The notes under the pieces are model-generated. The model had not been told where the DNA came from. It saw only the letters and a list, made by a program, of their open reading frames with translations, and searched no databases. The translations under genes and the position numbers were made by a program. A stretch of 64,000 nucleotides of DNA, taken from assembly GCA_964432415.1 (NCBI GenBank), contig CAYSNW010000003.1:90227-154226 (forward strand), given 5' to 3'. This DNA is from JAFECT01 sp964432415. Its GTDB lineage: Bacteria > Pseudomonadota > Alphaproteobacteria > Caulobacterales > Caulobacteraceae. Shown here one piece after another: positions 60,019 to 64,000 of this stretch; the first letter of the stretch is position 1, and each line of letters begins with the position of its first letter.

Positions 60019-60744
60019 ATGCGCCGCGCCGACCGACTGTTCCAGATCATCCAGATTCTGCGCGGCGCGCGCGGGCCGGTCACGGCCGACGCCATGGCGC
60101 GCGAGCTGGAGACCTCCAAGCGCACCGTCTACCGCGACGTCGCCGACCTGATCGGCCAGCGGGTGCCGATCCAGGGCGAAGCGGGGATCGGCTACGTGCT
60201 GGACCGCGACTTCGACATGCCGCCCCTGATGCTGACGCCCGACGAGATCGAGGCGGCGGTGCTGGGCTCCCAATGGGTGATGGGCCGCGGCGACCCGGCG
60301 CTGGCCCGCGCGGCCCGCGACCTGATCGCCAAGATCTCCGCCAGCGTGCCCGAGCACCTCAGACCCTTCGTCGAGGAGCCGAGCCTCACCACCCCGCCGC
60401 GCTGGACCCAGACCTTCGCCGACGCCATCGACATGGCCCAGGTCCGCGCCTCGATCCGGGCGCGCGGCAAGATACGCCTGACCTATCGCGACCAGGGCGA
60501 GAGCGAGACCGTGCGGGTGATCTGGCCGGTGGCCATCGGCTATCGCGAGGCGGTGCGGATCCTGGCCGCCTGGTGCGAGCTCAGGCAGGACTTCCGCCAT
60601 TTCCGCACTGACCGGGTGACCGCCGCGGAATTCCTGGCCGAGCAGCATCCGGAACGCTATCCGGCGCTGAGGGCGGCCTGGCGCAAGAGCATCCAGCGTC
60701 ACTTCGAACGGGTGGCCAACGGGGAGCGCATACCCCCCGGCTGA
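60019..60744 (+). CDS. YafY-type HTH-WYL transcriptional regulator
   Basis: 241 residues. An HTH_11 domain (about 6-60: LFQIIQILRGARGPVTADAM, TSKRTVYRDVADL) followed by a WYL domain (about 135-210: IRLTYRDQGESE, VRILAAWCELRQDFRHFRTDR). WYL domains sense small ligands or nucleic acids. No obvious target nearby. Confidence 0.9.
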   Translation: MRRADRLFQIIQILRGARGPVTADAMARELETSKRTVYRDVADLIGQRVPIQGEAGIGYVLDRDFDMPPLMLTPDEIEAAVLGSQWVMGRGDPALARAARDLIAKISASVPEHLRPFVEEPSLTTPPRWTQTFADAIDMAQVRASIRARGKIRLTYRDQGESETVRVIWPVAIGYREAVRILAAWCELRQDFRHFRTDRVTAAEFLAEQHPERYPALRAAWRKSIQRHFERVANGERIPPG

Positions 60745-60750
60745 GCGATT

Positions 60751-62046
60751 TCAGGCCTGGGCGTAGGCCCAGAGCCGGAAGATCGCCCCCAGGTCCCGGC
60801 CCGAGGCGCGCTCCATGGCCTGTTCCAGGTCGCGGCTGGTCACGACGCCGCCGGCGTGGCCCCGGGTGTAGCCGCGCACGCCCGCCCAGAAGGCGTCCTC
60901 CCCCAGATCGCGCCGCAGGGCGTCGAGGAACAGGGCGCCCTTGGAATAGGCGATGGCGTGGCGCACGCGCAGATCGGGCAAGGTCCCGGACAGATCGAGC
61001 GGCACGTCGCCCGCGACGGTCTTGGCCATATCCCAGCGCTTGCGGGCCAGGGCCATTTCGCGATCGTAGGCGGCGCGGCCCCAGCGGTGCTCCTTCCAGG
61101 CGGCGGTCATGAAGGTGACCATTCCCTCGTTCAGCCACAGACCGCTTCTCCAGTCGGCACCGGTGAGCAGATTCCCCCACCACTGGTGCGCCATCTCGTG
61201 TGCGATCAGCCAGTCCTCCTGCGGGTCCTTCAGCACCGGCAGCACCCCATCGGTCCCCAGGAGGGCGAAGCGGTCGGCTTCCTGGGCGGCGTCGCCGGGG
61301 AGCAGGGTCTGGCGATAGGGCGGCAGCGGAACGCCGGCCTTGTCCGCGAAGAAGGCCGCCATCGCCGGGGCGTCAGCGAAGGCCTGGCGCACCTCGGCCT
61401 CGGGACGGCGCGACAGGACAGGGAAGGCCCGGTTCCCCCCGCCCGTCTCCGTCCAGCGCAGATCGCCGGCCACGAAACCGAACAGATAGGTCGAGGTCGG
61501 GCGGCTCTCGCGCCAATGCCAGGTCCGGAGCGCGCCGCGCCGGGCGACGCCGACCAATTCGCCCGGGCCCAGGGTCTCGAAGCCGGCCGGCGCGGTGATT
61601 TCCAGGTCGAGCATCGCCTTGTCCCCTGGACGGTCCTGATCGCAGATCATCCAGTCGCAGACGCCCCAGCCGCTCCAGACCGCGGCGCCGTCCCAGCTGA
61701 GGGCGCGCGGCGCTCCGTGCCAGGTCAGGTCGAGGACGAGGGTCGATCCGGCCCGGGCAGGCCGCTTCAGGGACAGGACCAGATGGCCGTCACGCACAAC
61801 GGCGGACGTCGCGTCGCCGCCGGCTCGATCGACGCTGACCTTGGGCGCGGGCAGGGAAACCTCGCTGACCGCGGCCGTGGTGCGCAGGGTGAGTCGGGTT
61901 CGGCCGGACAGGGCGTGGTGGGCGAAATCCGGGGTCAGGGACACGTCGAGGTGGGTGATCCGCCAGGCCATCGGCGCCGGGAGCGCCGCCGCGCCAGTCG
62001 TGATCGAGGCCAGGGCGACGGCGGCGATCTGGCCCGCACCCCTCAT
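60751..62046 (-). CDS. M1-family metallopeptidase
   Basis: 431 residues. Signal peptide about 1-22, N-terminal beta domain, then the zinc site HEMAH (283-287) with the third ligand in LWLNEG (E307). The spacing between H287 and E307 is 19 residues, one more than the usual 18. It lacks the long C-terminal domains of aminopeptidase N. Periplasmic or secreted. It starts 1 nt from the end of the VanW-type gene and is probably in the same operon. Confidence 0.88.
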   Translation of the reverse strand: MRGAGQIAAVALASITTGAAALPAPMAWRITHLDVSLTPDFAHHALSGRTRLTLRTTAAVSEVSLPAPKVSVDRAGGDATSAVVRDGHLVLSLKRPARAGSTLVLDLTWHGAPRALSWDGAAVWSGWGVCDWMICDQDRPGDKAMLDLEITAPAGFETLGPGELVGVARRGALRTWHWRESRPTSTYLFGFVAGDLRWTETGGGNRAFPVLSRRPEAEVRQAFADAPAMAAFFADKAGVPLPPYRQTLLPGDAAQEADRFALLGTDGVLPVLKDPQEDWLIAHEMAHQWWGNLLTGADWRSGLWLNEGMVTFMTAAWKEHRWGRAAYDREMALARKRWDMAKTVAGDVPLDLSGTLPDLRVRHAIAYSKGALFLDALRRDLGEDAFWAGVRGYTRGHAGGVVTSRDLEQAMERASGRDLGAIFRLWAYAQA

Positions 62047-62047
62047 G

Positions 62048-63832
62048 TCAGGCCGCCGCCGCGGCGCGGCCGGCGTAACGCACCAGGGCCTGGGTCAGGG
62101 CCTCCGCATCATCGGCGGCGACGAGGGTCAGGCCGGGACGGGGGCCAAGACCGCAGGCCGGGCTGGCGATCACCGGAACCCCGGCAGCCAGCGCCGCCAG
62201 CAGCCGGCGCGGCTGGTCCTCCACGATGGCGGGTTGCACGACCGCATCGATCTGGTCCAGCCATGCGCCCGGCCCCGCGAGCCGCTCGGTCCGCACGCCG
62301 CTCCAGAAGTCCTCGCCCTCGAGCTCGGAGCCGAGCAGCAGGACGGTGAGATCGAGCCGGCGCGCGGCCTCGCGCACGGCGTGGGCGCCCTTGCGGGCGA
62401 CGGTCGGGCCCGGGAAGGCGATACGGCCGTGGTTCGAGGGCGAGGTCCCAATCCCGGAGGGCGTCGGCGTCTGCCAGGCAAGCCGGTGAGCGCGAGGGCC
62501 GAACAGGCGCGCGATGTCCTCGTGCGGCGTCACGATCCGTTCGGCGGCGGCCAGCGCCTCGGCCTCCGCCTCCACCAGCCAGGCGGGAGCCCGGAAATCG
62601 GCCAGGGTGGCCCGCTCGGGATGCGCCTGGGCGGCCTGGTCGAGGCGGCGTTGCAGTTCGGCCATCGGCAGGCGGGTCATCAGGACCTCGAAGGGCCGTC
62701 CGCCGAGGACGCCTTGGCGCCAGAGGTGAGGCAGCAGCGACTGGGCCACGGCCAGGCGCTCGACCCGCCAGTCGGCGAGACGTCCCAGCCGGGCTGCGAT
62801 AGCGGCGGCGCCCTCGATCTCGGCGCGGCGGCGGGCAGGCCCCTGTTCGGCGGCGCGGCGGATGGCCCAGGCGCGGGACAACGCTTCCAGGGTCGCGTGG
62901 CGCTCACGCGCGGGGCCGCAGCCGTCCCAGCGGTAGCGGCCAAGGCGCAGACGGCGGCCGTCGAGGGGCGAGCCCAGGATGTCATCCGGCCCCAGGGCCG
63001 CGCGGACATAGGCCTTCAGCTCGGGCCAGTTCTCGTCGACCAGCCAAGCGGTCCGGGGGTGGGTGATGGCCGGCGGCCTGGCGCCCTCGTGCCGATGGCA
63101 CTCGATCCGGTCGCAGCCGGCGCAGCTTTCGGCGCGGCGCAGTGCGGACTGAGCGGCGACGGCGCGGGAGGCCGCCTCAGACGGGGCCGCGACGGGAGTG
63201 TGCAGGCCGACCACCAGCTCGCCGGCCGTCAGCCGCGCCTCGATCCATAACGGCTGCTGGCTCCGTAACCTCAGGTCCACGTAGTTCCAGGCCACGGTGG
63301 CGTCGCGACCGGCCTCGGCGGCGGAGCCTGGCACGATGCGCGAGTGGGCGTGGCGCTCGACGATCTGAAGGCCCGCCTGCAGCGCGGCGTCGTAGAGGGC
63401 GTTGGACAGCTGGCACAGGCCGCCGCCGATGGCCGGGACCATGCAGCCCTGCTGCAGCATGCGGCCCGGCGCATAGCCCCGCGCCGGGATCGCCGGACCG
63501 ACCTGGCGCCAGAAGCTGAACAGCTGGCCGGCCGGAACGAACAGGCGGTCGAGCGCAGCGGCGGCCAGGCGCAGGTTGTGGACCTTGCCCCGTTGCAGGA
63601 TCTGCTCGCCCGCATGGGTCTCCGGGAACAGGGCGGTGACGGAGCCGCCGGCGCAGATCAGGCCGGCGGGCCGTTCGCGCGGGCTGTGACGGGGGACTGG
63701 GGAGGTGAGATCGACGGCCAGGCGCCGGGCCTGGAACAGGGTGACCTTGGCGCGGAAGACCGCCTCAGACAGGGGCGTGGGCGCGGTTTCCCGCGCCGCC
63801 TCGATCGTCCCCTGCTCGCCCCCGCCCTGCAT
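62048..63832 (-). CDS. VanW-domain protein with C-terminal glycosyltransferase-like region
   Basis: 594 residues from ATG 63832. N-terminal half (about 70-240) has the VanW pattern: HNLRLAAAALD, GQLFSFWRQVGP, GCMVPAIGGGLCQLSNALYD. A middle segment has CAGCDRIECHRHEG (three cysteines and histidines, possible metal site). The last 250 residues include VARKGAHAVREAARRLDL, AVVQPAIVEDQPRRLLAALA and GVPVIASPACGLG, typical of a GT-B glycosyltransferase C-lobe. Role unknown, perhaps in the envelope. No signal peptide seen. Confidence 0.75.
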   Translation of the reverse strand: MQGGGEQGTIEAARETAPTPLSEAVFRAKVTLFQARRLAVDLTSPVPRHSPRERPAGLICAGGSVTALFPETHAGEQILQRGKVHNLRLAAAALDRLFVPAGQLFSFWRQVGPAIPARGYAPGRMLQQGCMVPAIGGGLCQLSNALYDAALQAGLQIVERHAHSRIVPGSAAEAGRDATVAWNYVDLRLRSQQPLWIEARLTAGELVVGLHTPVAAPSEAASRAVAAQSALRRAESCAGCDRIECHRHEGARPPAITHPRTAWLVDENWPELKAYVRAALGPDDILGSPLDGRRLRLGRYRWDGCGPARERHATLEALSRAWAIRRAAEQGPARRRAEIEGAAAIAARLGRLADWRVERLAVAQSLLPHLWRQGVLGGRPFEVLMTRLPMAELQRRLDQAAQAHPERATLADFRAPAWLVEAEAEALAAAERIVTPHEDIARLFGPRAHRLAWQTPTPSGIGTSPSNHGRIAFPGPTVARKGAHAVREAARRLDLTVLLLGSELEGEDFWSGVRTERLAGPGAWLDQIDAVVQPAIVEDQPRRLLAALAAGVPVIASPACGLGPRPGLTLVAADDAEALTQALVRYAGRAAAAA

Positions 63833-63903
63833 GACACGACTATGGAGCGGTGCGGGCTTGTCGGAAATACGGCGCGGTGGGCTGCGACCGCACGGCGCAC
63901 AAC

Positions 63904-63932
63904 GAAAAACGGCCCCGCTTGCGCGGGGCCGT
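63904..63932 (-). terminator. Intrinsic terminator after tRNA-fMet
   Basis: A 10-bp stem ACGGCCCCGC/GCGGGGCCGT with a GCAA loop, followed by TTTTTC on the minus strand, 10 nt after the tRNA end. Confidence 0.9.
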
Positions 63933-63941
63933 TCCAATTCT

Positions 63942-64000
<59 letters not shown>

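Overview
This is GC-rich, gene-dense DNA from an alphaproteobacterium, most likely a member of the Caulobacteraceae (Caulobacter/Phenylobacterium type). That placement is an inference from the murA-DUF2948-UPF0262 neighbourhood, a tRNA-His without an encoded G-1, many ATGA/GTGA overlaps, and TonB-dependent, autotransporter and methylmalonyl-CoA genes of alphaproteobacterial type. No prophage, insertion sequence, CRISPR array or rRNA was seen. Both ends are truncated: cysK on the left and an initiator tRNA on the right.

Layout. 1-5.3 kb: leftward assimilatory sulfate operon (cysG, DUF2849, cysI, a DUF934-CysH fusion, cysK) with a terminator-like hairpin in its leader and a divergent LysR regulator. 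6.4-10.75 kb: a leftward methionine operon (metX, metB, an aspartokinase-homoserine dehydrogenase fusion) behind a SAM-I riboswitch. 10.9-14.3 kb: an EmrAB-type efflux operon with its TetR regulator. 14.3-26.4 kb: argE, a TonB-dependent receptor, a four-gene overlapping cluster (amino-acid permease, aminotransferase, LytS-type kinase, LytTR regulator), then secreted proteins and a NarL-type regulator facing a histidine kinase. 26.5-29.6 kb: tRNA-His, exbB-exbD-tonB, tRNA-Phe. 29.7-35.2 kb: yacG, RNase E/G-like, maf, a membrane protein, UPF0262, DUF2948, murA. 35.3-39 kb: Lnt-like N-acyltransferase, MBL-rhodanese, tRNA-Thr with a tandem repeat, cytochrome c'. 39.3-43.2 kb: a 1307-residue autotransporter. 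43.6-47.9 kb: methylmalonyl-CoA mutase with a small gene between its subunits. 52.8-64 kb: rlmJ, topoisomerase IB, DUF899, tdh-kbl, WYL regulator, M1 peptidase, VanW-type protein, tRNA-fMet.

The outstanding region is 49.5-52.8 kb. A gene for a TROVE-domain protein (bacterial Ro60/Rsr) is preceded on the same strand by about 1 kb without convincing long ORFs. That stretch can be folded by eye into five tandem Y-RNA-like elements. All five share the same split signature, a 7-nt TGGYGNN-type strand opposite a 9-10 nt strand ending in CC, each flanked by its own complementary helix. Two of them carry a circularly permuted tRNA-like module (T arm, acceptor-like stem closed by a tetraloop, D arm), the architecture known for YrlA-type Y RNAs. 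The others replace it with different hairpins. Related palindromes (GTTGCAT-N-ATGCAAC type) stand before each apparent unit of the locus, and a small HTH gene overlaps the end of the TROVE gene. The combination looks like a multi-Y-RNA Ro ribonucleoprotein locus with its own regulon.

All calls come from reading the sequence and remembered family knowledge. No database search or folding program was run.
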